The notes: generated by a model from the sequence alone, not told the origin. A stretch of 64,000 bases of DNA from Bin52 sp965213935 (GCA_965213935.1 CBDCAO010000009.1:116410-180409); one strand, 5' to 3'; counted from the stretch's first letter, positions 9,517 through 19,156 are shown. Made by a program: numbers and translations.

Positions 9517-10197
9517 TCACACGCAGTCGAGGAACGCGGCCTGCAGATCAGCCCTGCACGCAAAGACGTACCGCGGCTGCCACTTGCCGAGGTCGTCATG
9601 GCAGATGACGCCACCCTGAATGAGAATGGGGACGCATCTTGCCAGATGCGCACACTGCAAGTCGACCGCCGAATCACCGACGAACCAGACCTCTGGACCC
9701 GGTTCGACCCCGGTACCCGCCAGAGCCAGCCGGACCGGCGCGATATCGGGCTTGTCGGCCTCGGCATCGGCCGCGCCGACCAGGCGAACGAAGTATTCGG
9801 TCCAACCCAGCCTTTCAGCCTCGACCCGCAGGTGGCGGCCGTTCTTGTTGGAAACCACGCCCATCGGCACGCCGTGCCGCCCGAGAACCTCGAGCAGTTC
9901 GGTTGCTCCCGGCAACGGGCGGACCGCGTCGGCATGGATCGCGTCAAGCTCGCGGTAGAACATCTCGAGCGCTTCACGGTCACGGTCCGCAAACAGTCGG
10001 CGGAACGCGTCCGGCGCCGAAGCGGTGGCGCGCCGGCGAACCTCGTCCTCGCTCCACGGCGCATGCCCCATGGCAACCAGGGTGGCATTGAGAGCGCAGG
10101 CGATCGCACCCCAGTTGTCGACCAGGGTACTGTCCCAGTCGAACAGCACAGCGCCGGGGCGTTGAAGCTGCGTTGCGCATTCGCGCCCGGCTGTCAC
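9517..10197 (-). CDS. HAD-superfamily phosphatase (phosphoglycolate-phosphatase-like)
   Basis: Cytosolic HAD phosphatase of 226 residues. Motif I is DWDSTLVDN (Asp nucleophile), motif II is VVSNKN with a conserved Ser, a Lys occurs in ADKPD, and motif IV is FVGDSAVD. The helical cap fits the Gph-like subgroup. The GTG at 10197 shares bases with the transaminase stop (GTGA), so translation is coupled. The genes dat, this phosphatase, hfq and hflX are read in one direction. The substrate is unknown. Confidence 0.88.
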   Translation of the reverse strand: MTAGRECATQLQRPGAVLFDWDSTLVDNWGAIACALNATLVAMGHAPWSEDEVRRRATASAPDAFRRLFADRDREALEMFYRELDAIHADAVRPLPGATELLEVLGRHGVPMGVVSNKNGRHLRVEAERLGWTEYFVRLVGAADAEADKPDIAPVRLALAGTGVEPGPEVWFVGDSAVDLQCAHLARCVPILIQGGVICHDDLGKWQPRYVFACRADLQAAFLDCV

Positions 10198-11054
10198 GTG
10201 CCGACTCCCCGGGCATGGTCCATGTAGGCGTCGAACAGCTGCAGGGTGAAGGAGCCGGCGCGGCCGTTGCCAATCACCCTGTCATCGATCCGGGTCACGG
10301 GCTTGACGAAGGACGTGGCAGAGGTGAGGAACGCCTCACGAGCGGACTGCGCCTCCTCCACGGTAAACGGGCGCTCCTCGAATGCGAGTCCGTTCATCCG
10401 TGCAATCGCCAGAACACGCGCCCGCGTCACACCGGCAAGAATGGCGTGGCTGGTGTCGCGCGTGACCAGGGCCCCCTCCCCGGTCACGATCCAGGCATTG
10501 GTGGAGGTTCCCTCGGTCACGGTTCCGTCGTCCGCCAACAGCCACGCCTCGCCTGCGCCGGCCTCGCGGGCCTGTTGCTTGCCAAGCACGCTGGGAACAA
10601 GGGCAATGGTCTTGATGTCGCACCGTTCCCAGCGAATGTCCGGGATGGTGATTACCCCGATGCCCTTTTCGCTGGTCTCGCGATCGGGAAGGACCAGACG
10701 CTTTGCCGTCACGACCAGGGCGGGAGGCGTGGCTGCGTCCGGAAACGGATGGTCCCGGCGTGCAACACCGCGGGTGACCTGCAGATAGAGCAACCCGTCG
10801 TGCAACCGGTTGCGGCGCAGGACCTCGCGCAGGACCAGCCGGAGAGGTGCGCGTGCCATCGGCGGTTCAATCCGCATTTCGCGCAGTGACCGGTCCAGCC
10901 GGTCGAGATGCGGTTCCTCGTCAACCAGACGGCCTCCGCAGACCAGCACCACCTCGTAGATGCCGTCGGCAAACTGGTAGCCCCGATCCTCGACGTGAAC
11001 ACTCGCCACACGGTGCGGGCGATACGTCCCGTTGACGTAGGCGATCCGTGACAT
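10194..11054 (-). CDS. dat: Class IV aminotransferase, D-amino-acid transaminase-like
   Basis: PLP-dependent fold-type IV aminotransferase of 286 residues. The PLP lysine is Lys148 in CDIKTIALVPSVL, and EGTSTNAWIV and SATSFVKPV are further family stretches. The family interconverts D-alanine and 2-oxo acids, or branched-chain and aminodeoxychorismate substrates. The D-amino-acid reading comes from the CDIKT context and from gene order next to hfq. The ATG at 11054 follows GAGGGGAAC. Its 5' side is the edge of an island; trkA, the usual neighbour, is about 9.8 kb away. Confidence 0.88.
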   Translation of the reverse strand: MSRIAYVNGTYRPHRVASVHVEDRGYQFADGIYEVVLVCGGRLVDEEPHLDRLDRSLREMRIEPPMARAPLRLVLREVLRRNRLHDGLLYLQVTRGVARRDHPFPDAATPPALVVTAKRLVLPDRETSEKGIGVITIPDIRWERCDIKTIALVPSVLGKQQAREAGAGEAWLLADDGTVTEGTSTNAWIVTGEGALVTRDTSHAILAGVTRARVLAIARMNGLAFEERPFTVEEAQSAREAFLTSATSFVKPVTRIDDRVIGNGRAGSFTLQLFDAYMDHARGVGT

Positions 11055-11207
11055 TCCGGTTCCCCTCGACAGTTCCATCACAAACCCGCTGGTCTGCCCG
11101 GTCACTGTCCCGCCGGCACTGGTGCCGCGTCAACCGCCGGAAGCGGCATGCCCGCGGTCACGGCGATGAGCACGGCGCGTTCGCGCACCCGCGCTGTTCG
11201 TCCCGCC

Positions 11208-11464
11208 GTGACGGGAAACCCCCAGTGGTATGTTGGAGTTGCCATAGCTACAACACGCGTAACGGCGCCGGCATCTCCGGCATTTGCAGTCGCCTGGTTG
11301 CTGCTGATCGTCTCCATGACATCGGCAGAGGCAGAAGATGGCCGGAACGGATTGCCGTGGGCGGGCAGCTACGCGGGGATTTCGGGCGGCATCGGCCACC
11401 TTTCCAACCGCATTCGCGATGTCGACGGTTTCGCGAACCGGGACAATCCCGGCTCGACCCGCGA
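11208..11464 (+). pseudogene. 5' remnant of an outer-membrane beta-barrel protein gene
   Basis: The frame encodes a hydrophobic, signal-like stretch (AWLLLIVSMTSAEAE), then LPWAGSYAGISGGIGHLSNR, which resembles the first strand of Omp25-type barrels (WTGFYAGxxxG). Likeness stops after about NPGSTRD, and DNA of an opposite-strand integrase fragment begins. The start is uncertain (GTG 11208, ATG 11148 or 11166). Identification is by pattern only. Confidence 0.4.
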
Positions 11465-11779
11465 CATATGGCGGGCTGCCAGATCGGCGACCGTCGGTTC
11501 CGTCGGCTCCGACGACGGCACCGGACCTTCGCCGCGCCGGGTGCGGTCGATGATCTCCGCCGCCTTCCGGCGCGCAACCTCCGCCGTCATGTCCACGAAC
11601 CGGCCGATCCTCGCCCGATTCGGCAGGCCGCCCGGCGTGCGCGCCTGTGCGACGAAGATCTTGCGGCCCGTCGCATGGACCCGTACGCCGAATCCCGGCA
11701 GCTCGCTGTCCCAGAACGCCCTGTCGCCGTGCTCGACGGACAGCGCGTCTATGCTTCGCTTGCCAAGCTTGACGGTCGC
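11465..11779 (-). pseudogene. Truncated tyrosine recombinase (integrase), arm-binding domain only
   Basis: A continuous frame matches the N-terminal part of DUF4102-type phage or island integrases: KLGKRSIDAL, then FWDSELPGFGVRV, MTAEVARRKAAEII and finally PTVADLAARHM. Similarity stops at 11465, where the core-binding domain should start; no catalytic Arg/His/Arg/Tyr domain follows. No proper start is present at the upstream end. It marks an old integration event at the dat-side edge of the 11-20.8 kb island. Confidence 0.75.
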
Positions 11780-12162
11780 CGTGGCCGGAGCCTCCGGATC
11801 AGAATTCGAGTGCCGACGGGAACCCTGCCAAATCCGTCTTCAAATTGCACCCGACAGAGGGTCAAATCCGGGTCTGCGGCTGTCTCTTTCCGTCTACGGC
11901 TGGCGCTGTCGGAAGGCGAGAGATAAACCCATAATCATAATTGTTACAACATACTATCAACATCGTGACGATCTTTCGGCCACCGCTGGCTCCAACAGTC
12001 ACCACTCACCAATCGTGTATCATGTTTGCCATGATCCTGCCTGCCGGAAGACGGTCCCGACCGGGCCGCTGGAGAGGGGTACGGTGGCGGATGGGCGAGT
12101 CAGTCCCGGTGGCTCAGGGTCAGGTGCGATCCGCGTACATGCAAGAGGTGACAACAGGGGCC
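11780..12162. other. Intergenic, with an AT-rich patch
   Basis: No supported gene. Bases 11921-11962 are distinctly AT-rich against the GC-rich background and lie about 200 bp upstream of the methyltransferase start, so they may contain its promoter or be foreign DNA left with the integrase fragment. Confidence 0.4.
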
Positions 12163-12936
12163 ATGGCGACAGATCGGGCCACCGAGCTGTTTTTCGAGCT
12201 TTTCAGCGGACTGCCCAGGCTGGCGCCGGGAAGCATCGAGGGGACGCGACGCGCACTCGGACTCGTACCGGGGGTTGGACCGCGAACGCGCGTGCTCGAT
12301 ATTGGATGCGGGACCGGCGCCCAGAGTCTGACGCTGGCGCGGCACTCACCGTCGTGCATCATCGCCGTCGACAACCATCCACCATATATCGACGTTCTGA
12401 ACCGCAAGGCACGCCGGCTGGGCGTTGCGGACCGGCTGGAAGCGCGTGTGGCAGACATGCGCAGTCTCGACTTCGAGGACGGATCCTTCGACCTGATCTG
12501 GTGCGAGGGTGCCATCTACAACATGGGTGTCGAGACGGCTCTGCGTGATTGGCGAAGGCTCCTGCGACGTGACGGTCACGTGGCGTTGACGGAGGTGTGC
12601 TGGCGGATGCCCGACCCGCCCGCAGAGTGCGCAGCGTTCTGGAACCGGGAATATCCCGCGATCTGCCAGGTGTCCGCGTTGCTGGAAACCGTCAAGGAGT
12701 GCGGCTACGAGGTCGCGGGGCACTTCCCGCTCCCCGCATCCGCGTGGTGGGACGACTACTATCGGCCCCTTCAGGACAACGTGACGGCATTTCGCGAACG
12801 TCACCGCGGGGCGGCGGATGCACAGGAACTCGCGGACCAGTGCCAGCGCGAAATAGACATCTGGGGTGCCCATTCAGAGTTTTACGGCTACGAGTTCCTC
12901 GTGCTGCGTATCCGTCGACTTCTGCGGGAGCGGTGA
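12163..12936 (+). CDS. Class I SAM-dependent methyltransferase
   Basis: Small-molecule methyltransferase of 257 residues. Motif I is VLDIGCGTGA, followed by the acidic end of strand 2 (AVDNH), VADMRSLDF as motif II and FDLIWCEGAIYNMG as motif III. A C-terminal aromatic region (WWDDYYRPL) is probably substrate-facing. The ATG at 12163 follows AGGGG. In-frame ATGs at 12091 and 12139 are possible and would add an N-terminal tail. It stands alone on the plus strand inside the island. Substrate unknown. Confidence 0.83.
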   Translation: MATDRATELFFELFSGLPRLAPGSIEGTRRALGLVPGVGPRTRVLDIGCGTGAQSLTLARHSPSCIIAVDNHPPYIDVLNRKARRLGVADRLEARVADMRSLDFEDGSFDLIWCEGAIYNMGVETALRDWRRLLRRDGHVALTEVCWRMPDPPAECAAFWNREYPAICQVSALLETVKECGYEVAGHFPLPASAWWDDYYRPLQDNVTAFRERHRGAADAQELADQCQREIDIWGAHSEFYGYEFLVLRIRRLLRER

Positions 12937-13459
12937 TTGCGGGAGCAGGCGTGTACGGGGAACACTCCGGCCCGTCCTGATTCGGCGCAGCCGGAAGGTC
13001 CGGTTCCGGACCCGGGTCGGGGCGATGGCGACGCAGTACTGGTCCTTGACGTGACCTGGAAGGCGCAGACGGTTCAGCGCCACGTCGGCGAGAACATCGA
13101 GCGGGACGAACAGCACTCCCGGGTTTCGTCAGTGTCGGCCGCGGATACGCAGCAGCCGGCCGGGGCAGCCCATTTCTCGCGGTCAACCAGCTCATTCGTC
13201 TCCCGAACGGCACGATCGGGCAAAGTCGATTCTGCTCCTGCCGGCTTCCCGTCTTGCAGTGCTTCAGCCGGTCGCCACCGCGGGTGCGCCATCGCGGCAT
13301 TCCGTTCCGATCCGGGGCCCCGTCGCCGGGAGGCCGGAGATCTCGACGCTCCCGTGAACCCGGTCGGGGTCGGCACGATGACCGACAGCGGCACATTCCC
13401 TCACGGATGCCGAAGCGGCTTCTTCATGTTTCGGTGCCGGAGCGCGGGACAGGCCCGGA
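12937..13459. other. Intergenic, nothing recognised
   Basis: About 520 bp between convergent genes. Open frames are short and Arg/Ser-rich; no motif, repeat or RNA gene was seen. Confidence 0.5.
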
Positions 13460-15526
13460 TCACTGCGCCCGACGCGCGCTTCCCGGCTCGGAGGGGCGGA
13501 CGCGGGGAACCGACAGGGGCCGGATCACCACCGCCGTCCCGTTCTCGGAGCCAAGCATCAGCAGTCCGAGGCGATCCACCGGCACGCTGCCGGCCGGAAC
13601 TTCGTCATCGGGCCTGATCCAGCCGCGCAGCGGGGCTGCGGCTCCAACCAGTTCCACGCGGTCCCCGTTGTCGAGACCGAGGGCCCGGATGTCCGCCGGA
13701 TTGAGCCGGACCACGCGGCGCCGGCTTGGACCGGACGGGCTGTAGGGCGAGCCGTCGTCCGGGACAACAGTCAACCCGATCCGGGTGGCCCGCATGCGTT
13801 CGCGCAGGGCCTCGCTGCCCTGTCGATCAACCTCGCCCTTCGCGGTCAGCAGGACACCGTACATGTGCCGCGCCACATGCTCCGACACCATATCATCGCG
13901 AACATCGGCTGCCACTGCCTCGCTGTCGCGTTCGAGCGGATCTCCGTAGCCCCCGCCACCGGCGGACTGCAGCACCACCGCGTCGCCGGCCTCCAGTACC
14001 TGGCCGCCGACCTTTCCGGGCGAGGCGAAGACAACGGTCGAGCCGTCTGCCCGCACCACGTAGCTCTCCACCACTCCACCGGAGTCGCCGCCCAGGATCC
14101 CGAAAGGAGGCATGACCGCACCGTCCGCGAGCAATGAGTACCGGGCCTCGCCGCGTGTCAGGCGCAGGGACCGGCGCATGCCAAGCCCGCCACGTCTGGT
14201 TCCCGGGCCGCCCGAATCCAGTCCGAGCCGCGACCACTCCACATGCAGCGGATACCGGACCTCGAGCACCTCGGTCGGTTGCACGGTGCTGAGGTCGCCC
14301 CAGTCGATGGCTGCCATCGCGCTCGGACCGTCCGCTTCGGCAAAGCCGCCGTTGCCGCCCGACGACCATTCGTAATGCACGTACTCGTTCCCGCTTGCCG
14401 GATCGACGCCGCCGATCAGGTTGTGGAACGAGGTCCGGTGGATGTCGGCCGACACCAGGTCGGGACAGGCACCGGACAGTGCCCCGAGCATGACGGCCAC
14501 AACCCGTTTGCGGATCTCGCCATGACTGCCTGCCGGGGCCGGGTGGGTCACGTTGACGATTGTCGCCGGCGGCGCGATGACCTCGACCGGCCGGAAGGAC
14601 CCGTGGTTGAGCGCATGGCCCGGGTCAAGGACCGACTTCAGGGTAATCAGCACCGATGCCGCCGACACCGCGAGGGTCGAATTGACCGGTGCTGCGACCT
14701 GCGGCGACACACCCTTGAAATCGGCCGTCAGCCGGTCTCCGTTGATGGTCATGGTAATGGGCAGGAGAAGGGGGGTGAACCCGTCCGCCGTGAAGGTCTC
14801 GAGATAGTCCTCGTAGTAGTACTCCCCGTCCGGCAGGGTGCGGATTTTCTCGCGCATCCGCGCTTCGGACCGATCGAGATTGCGTTCGACCGCACTCTGC
14901 AGGGTTTCCATCCCGTAACGTGCGACGAGTTCGTCGATGCGGCGTTCCGCCGTCCGGCACGCTGCCAGCCCCGAGTTGAAGTCACCGAGACGATCCGCGC
15001 GTACCCGCATGTTGCTGAGCAGGACCTCCATCAGTGCGTGGTTCTGGCGTCCGGCCTCGACGATCTTGACCGGTGGGATCCGGATTCCCTCCTGGTAGAT
15101 CTCTGTCGCGGTCCCCGACATCGAACCGGGAACCGCTCCGCCCACATCGGCCCAGTGTTCGCGAACCGCCGGCAGGAATACGAGGCGTCCGTCGCGGAAG
15201 ATCGGGTAGACAATGGTCACGTCGTTCAGATGGGTCCCCTGGCGGTACGGATCGTTCATCATGATCACGTCGCCAACCGCCAGCGTGTCCCCGATCTCCT
15301 TCAGCGCCTCCTCGACCGACCAGGGAAGCGGCACCACGTGGCTGCCGATGTCCTCGGACTGCGCCACGACCTGGCCCGCCGGATCGAACAGGCCGCAGGA
15401 GAAGTCCCGCGCCTCGTGGATGGCGACTGACCGCGCCGTCCGGAACACGGTTGCCCGCATTTCGCGAACCACTGATATCAGGCCCTCGGTGATCACCTCG
15501 AGGGTGATCGGATCAATCTCGCGCAT
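13460..15526 (-). CDS. hyuB: Hydantoinase B/oxoprolinase family protein (HyuB)
   Basis: Catalytic-type subunit of the ATP-dependent hydantoinase/oxoprolinase/acetone-carboxylase superfamily, 688 residues. It has the family beginning MREIDPITLEVI, and inside MMNDPYRQGTHLND, VREHWADVGG, GSHGEIRKR and AGGGGYGDPLER. The length exceeds the usual 520-600 because of an extra C-terminal region of about 130 residues after GYGDP. The ATG overlaps the hyuA stop (ATGA), giving translational coupling. It is the last gene of the catabolic operon. The substrate is not predictable; cyclic imide, lactam or a related amide is likely. Confidence 0.88.
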   Translation of the reverse strand: MREIDPITLEVITEGLISVVREMRATVFRTARSVAIHEARDFSCGLFDPAGQVVAQSEDIGSHVVPLPWSVEEALKEIGDTLAVGDVIMMNDPYRQGTHLNDVTIVYPIFRDGRLVFLPAVREHWADVGGAVPGSMSGTATEIYQEGIRIPPVKIVEAGRQNHALMEVLLSNMRVRADRLGDFNSGLAACRTAERRIDELVARYGMETLQSAVERNLDRSEARMREKIRTLPDGEYYYEDYLETFTADGFTPLLLPITMTINGDRLTADFKGVSPQVAAPVNSTLAVSAASVLITLKSVLDPGHALNHGSFRPVEVIAPPATIVNVTHPAPAGSHGEIRKRVVAVMLGALSGACPDLVSADIHRTSFHNLIGGVDPASGNEYVHYEWSSGGNGGFAEADGPSAMAAIDWGDLSTVQPTEVLEVRYPLHVEWSRLGLDSGGPGTRRGGLGMRRSLRLTRGEARYSLLADGAVMPPFGILGGDSGGVVESYVVRADGSTVVFASPGKVGGQVLEAGDAVVLQSAGGGGYGDPLERDSEAVAADVRDDMVSEHVARHMYGVLLTAKGEVDRQGSEALRERMRATRIGLTVVPDDGSPYSPSGPSRRRVVRLNPADIRALGLDNGDRVELVGAAAPLRGWIRPDDEVPAGSVPVDRLGLLMLGSENGTAVVIRPLSVPRVRPSEPGSARRAQ

Positions 15527-17547
15527 CACCGCTCCACTCGACCCAGCAACAGGCATCCGGTCGGCACCACCGAAGCGGTGAAGCCGGGAGGAACCAGGGT
15601 GGTGGCACCGGGTTCCTCGATGACAGCGGGACCTTCCAGCCGCGTACCCGCGGCAAGCTGTTCCCGGTCGTAGATTGCACTCCGGTGCCAGGTCCCGAAC
15701 AGGTACACCTGGCGAAATCCGGCAGGCGCTGCCGCCGGACCGGGTTTCACTGCCCCCGGGAATCCTGCCTCACCGGCAGGTCCACGGCCGATGACCCGAT
15801 AGACCACGATCTCCACCGGATCGTCGTCCTCAACCCCGTAGCGTTCGAGATAGGCCTCGCGGAACCGGTCGGTCAGGGCATCGGTCGACCCCAGGGCTCC
15901 GTCAACCGGCACCGACAGTTGGAACGCCTGTCCGGCAAACCGCATGTCCAGAACCGTTTCCAGCCGGATCAGGTCCCGGGCCACCCCGTCTGCCACCAGC
16001 AAGGCGGTGACCTGTTCACGCAGCGGCTCGAGCACGGTGCCGATTTCCTCGCTGGAGGTTCCGGACAGGGCCGTGAGCACCGTCCGGCTCGCATCGTGAC
16101 GCCGGTCGGCAACCAGCAGGCCGAGAGCGGAGAAATTCCCCGGGACCGGCGGGATGACGATCCGGCCCATGCCCAGTTCGGACGCGATCAGGGCGGCATG
16201 GAGAGGCCCGGCCCCGCCATAGGCCAGCAGCGTGAAGTCCCGCGGGTCGAGGCCCCGCATGACCGAGATTTCCTTGATCGATGCGGTCATCCGGGTGACC
16301 GCGATGTCGACGATGCCTTCGGCGGCACGCGGTATCTCGAGCCCAAGGTCCCGGGCAAGCGCGGCAACGGCCGTGTGTGCCGCGTCCACGTCGACCGCGA
16401 TCGCCCCGCCAAGCTCTCCCGTCGGCCGGAACCGGCCAAGGACCACGTTCGCGTCGGTCACCGTGGCCTCGGTGCCGCCCTTGCCGTAGCAGGCCGGTCC
16501 CGGCACCGCGCCCGCCGACCGCGGCCCGACCGAAAAGAACCGGCCGGGGCCGATCGAGGCGATGCTGCCGCCGCCCGCACCGACAGTGTTGATCTCGATC
16601 TGCGGCACCCGGTTCGGAAATGTCCCGATCCCGCCTTCCACCGCCATCTCGTGGCGGTAGCCGCGCACGAGGCAGGTATCGGTGCTGGTGCCGCCCATGT
16701 CGTAGGTGATGAGGTCCGGTATTTCCAGCATGCGGGCGAGAGTCACCGCGGCGGCAACACCGCCTGCCGGACCCGACAGCATGGCATTGGCCGGACGTTC
16801 CGCCATCCTGTCCGCCGTCCAGAGCCCCCCGTTCGAGCCAATGACCTGGAGCGGAACAGCGATCCCGAGGTCCTGCAGTCCGGATTGCAGCGTGCGCAGG
16901 TAGCGTGCCGTGGCCGGTGCCACATAGGCGTTGAGAGCGGTGGTGGAAAACCGTTCGAACTCGCGCAGCTCGGGAAGGATGTCGGATGAGAGGGACACCG
17001 TCACGCCCGGCATCATTTCGCGGATGATCCGGCCGGCCTCGCGTTCATGGTCCGGATTGGCCCAGGAATGCAGGAAACAGACAGCAACGGCCTCCACGTC
17101 CAGGCCTGCAAGGGTTCGGCACGCAGCTCGAACCCCGATTTCGTCGAGCGGGGAGATCACCACGCCGTCGGCGTCACAGCGTTCGGCGACCTCGAGGATG
17201 CGGGTGCGGGCGACCAGTCCTTCCGGCCTCACCGCCTTCACGTCATAGAGTCGGGTCCGATTGCCGCGCCCAACCACGAGGACATCGCGAAACCCGAGCG
17301 TGGTGATGACACCCAGCCGGGCACCGGTTCGCTCCAGCACGGTGTTGGTCGCGATGGTGCTGCCGTGGCTGAAGCGATGAACGCGATCCATGCCGTGGGG
17401 AACCGCCCGTTGCACGGCCTCGAACACCCCGAACTCGTGCGCCGGCGGCGTCGAGGGTGTCTTGAGCACCCCGAATGACCCGGTGTCGGTATCGAACAGG
17501 ACCAGGTCGGTGAAGGTTCCACCGACGTCAACGCCGATCTGGATCAT
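15526..17547 (-). CDS. hyuA: Hydantoinase A/oxoprolinase family protein (HyuA)
   Basis: ATP-dependent partner of HyuB, 673 residues, with an actin/Hsp70-like phosphate loop DVGGTFTD (7-14), a second phosphate motif DMGGTSTDTCL and AYGGAGPLHA. It couples ATP hydrolysis to amide-bond opening or carboxylation of a ring substrate. The ATG at 17547 gives the standard family N-terminus (MIQIGVDVGG). The ribosome-binding site is weak and a longer frame to 17595 is open. It sits between the VOC gene and hyuB. Confidence 0.88.
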   Translation of the reverse strand: MIQIGVDVGGTFTDLVLFDTDTGSFGVLKTPSTPPAHEFGVFEAVQRAVPHGMDRVHRFSHGSTIATNTVLERTGARLGVITTLGFRDVLVVGRGNRTRLYDVKAVRPEGLVARTRILEVAERCDADGVVISPLDEIGVRAACRTLAGLDVEAVAVCFLHSWANPDHEREAGRIIREMMPGVTVSLSSDILPELREFERFSTTALNAYVAPATARYLRTLQSGLQDLGIAVPLQVIGSNGGLWTADRMAERPANAMLSGPAGGVAAAVTLARMLEIPDLITYDMGGTSTDTCLVRGYRHEMAVEGGIGTFPNRVPQIEINTVGAGGGSIASIGPGRFFSVGPRSAGAVPGPACYGKGGTEATVTDANVVLGRFRPTGELGGAIAVDVDAAHTAVAALARDLGLEIPRAAEGIVDIAVTRMTASIKEISVMRGLDPRDFTLLAYGGAGPLHAALIASELGMGRIVIPPVPGNFSALGLLVADRRHDASRTVLTALSGTSSEEIGTVLEPLREQVTALLVADGVARDLIRLETVLDMRFAGQAFQLSVPVDGALGSTDALTDRFREAYLERYGVEDDDPVEIVVYRVIGRGPAGEAGFPGAVKPGPAAAPAGFRQVYLFGTWHRSAIYDREQLAAGTRLEGPAVIEEPGATTLVPPGFTASVVPTGCLLLGRVER

Positions 17548-17728
17548 CGCACCATCCGGTTCATGTGCCTGGACACCGAACCCGACCCGTTCCACGGGGC
17601 AAGGCCGGCGAAGGCAGGTTCACAGGGGACGACCGGACACCGGGCGAATTCCTGCACTGGGTCCGGCCAGGTGTCCGGACGAGCTGTTCGCGGGCCTCCA
17701 CCGGCTCCGGCCTTCCATGCGCAAGGGT

Positions 17729-18190
17729 TCATGGTGACGCTGCCTCGATGAACTCGATGGTGATGCCGTCCGGATCGCGACAGTAAACAACCCGCCTGCC
17801 AGCATTGGGGCCGCGGTCGACGACCCACGGCGGGTTGATCGGCGCGACGCCGTGGGCGGACACCGCCTCGAGCGCAGCCTCGATATCGTCGACATCGTAG
17901 GCGACATGGGCAAACCCGGTATCGCACGGCTCCGCTACCACCTGTCCCCGCGCCGGGGGAGCCAGGTACTGGATGAGTTCGAGACTGTGACCGGGTCCCC
18001 GGATGTATGCGACCTCGATTTCGGCCCCGCTGACCCCGGTAATGTGCCGGATGGCGCGCGGATCGCGCGGCGCCCGCGACGTCACCTCGAACCCGAGTGC
18101 GTCACGGAAGAACGCAATGCTTCGATCAAGGTCGGAAACGGTAAACGATGTGTGATTGGTGGAAAGAACCCTGAAACCGGACATGCTCAT
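17729..18190 (-). CDS. VOC (glyoxalase/epimerase) superfamily protein
   Basis: Metal-dependent VOC-fold protein of 153 residues with two beta-alpha-beta-beta-beta repeats. Likely metal ligands are His13 (NHTSFTV), Glu in LELIQYL, His in FAHVAYDV and Glu in TIEFIE. The family includes methylmalonyl-CoA epimerase, glyoxalase and ring-cleavage enzymes. The start is at 18190 or 18184; both ATGs follow GGGAG. It lies in an operon with the CoA transferase, lyase-like and hyuAB genes, so an epimerase role on a CoA ester is possible. Confidence 0.85.
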   Translation of the reverse strand: MSMSGFRVLSTNHTSFTVSDLDRSIAFFRDALGFEVTSRAPRDPRAIRHITGVSGAEIEVAYIRGPGHSLELIQYLAPPARGQVVAEPCDTGFAHVAYDVDDIEAALEAVSAHGVAPINPPWVVDRGPNAGRRVVYCRDPDGITIEFIEAASP

Positions 18191-18221
18191 TCACTCCCGG
18201 GCGCTGGCTGGATGGTACGGA

Positions 18222-19142
18222 TCAACCGGCGGCGTTGACGACGGTTCCATGCGCGGCCCGGCTGGCGGGACGCATGCCGATCAGGCCGCCGATGTCACGC
18301 GCCGCCGCGACCGCGGCAGCCGGCGCGACGTCGCAGCCGATGTCCATGGATGCAAGGAAGGTCACGATATCTTCCGTCGGCAGGTTTCCGATCGATCCGT
18401 AGTCGCCGGGAAACGCAATCCCGCCGCCGATGCCGCAGATCGATCCCTCGACCATCGTGACACCGGCGTCCAATGCCGCCAGGAGGTTTGCGGCAGCCCA
18501 GCCGCGCCGTTCGTGCACGTGAAAACCGAACTCGCAGTCGGGAAACCTCTCGTGCGCCAGCCGGAACAGGGTGGATACCTGCCGCGGTTCCTCCATCCCG
18601 GTACTGGCGGCAAGGTAGTACCGGCGCACGCCGAGCTTGCGCAATGCCGCGACACAGGCAAGCGTCTGCTCGGGCGCAATCACACCCTCGTACGGACACC
18701 ACAGCGCCATGCCCAGCGCCATGATGTAGTCGCGTCCGGCAGTGTCCGCAACCCGGAAGCACGCTCCGCCCTCCTCGATCGCCTGCTCGAGCGTCATGTT
18801 CTGGTTCTTCGCAAGATACCTGGCACTCACCGTCATCAAACCCAGGATCTCGTCGATATCGGTCTCGACCGCCCGCAGCGCACCGCGCTTGTTGGGCACC
18901 AGGGCCCGGTACACGGTTCCTGGCCGGCGGCGAATGCGCGCGACCACTTCCTCCGCATCGCGCAGCATAGGCACCTTGCCCGGATGGGCAAAGCTCGTGA
19001 CTTCGATGACCGGGAATTCGGCTTCGCTCAACCGGTCGATCATCGCCACCTTGGTATCGGTCTCGACCCAGCGGTTGAACGACTGCAGTCCGTCCCTGGG
19101 GCCGACATCGACCACTGTCACCCGATCTGGAAATGACAGCAT
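18222..19142 (-). CDS. HMG-CoA-lyase-like family protein, catalytic cysteine replaced
   Basis: DRE-TIM metallolyase family protein of 306 residues, resembling hydroxymethylglutaryl-CoA lyase. It keeps GPRDGLQ (14-20) and HVH (208-210), followed by ERRGWAAANLLAAL. In the C-terminal loop where HMG-CoA lyases have GGC with the catalytic Cys, this protein has GIGGGIAFPGD, with Gly at about 241. The neighbouring GNLPTEDI matches the family GNVATEDV. The reaction may therefore be a related aldol-type cleavage or condensation. It lies 14 bp after the CoA-transferase gene in the same operon. Confidence 0.82.
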   Translation of the reverse strand: MLSFPDRVTVVDVGPRDGLQSFNRWVETDTKVAMIDRLSEAEFPVIEVTSFAHPGKVPMLRDAEEVVARIRRRPGTVYRALVPNKRGALRAVETDIDEILGLMTVSARYLAKNQNMTLEQAIEEGGACFRVADTAGRDYIMALGMALWCPYEGVIAPEQTLACVAALRKLGVRRYYLAASTGMEEPRQVSTLFRLAHERFPDCEFGFHVHERRGWAAANLLAALDAGVTMVEGSICGIGGGIAFPGDYGSIGNLPTEDIVTFLASMDIGCDVAPAAAVAAARDIGGLIGMRPASRAAHGTVVNAAG

Positions 19143-19156
19143 CCCTCTCCTCCCTG

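Noticed and set aside
14243..15430. Long plus-strand frame opposite hyuB
   Set aside because: Mirror frame of a clear coding gene, without motifs.
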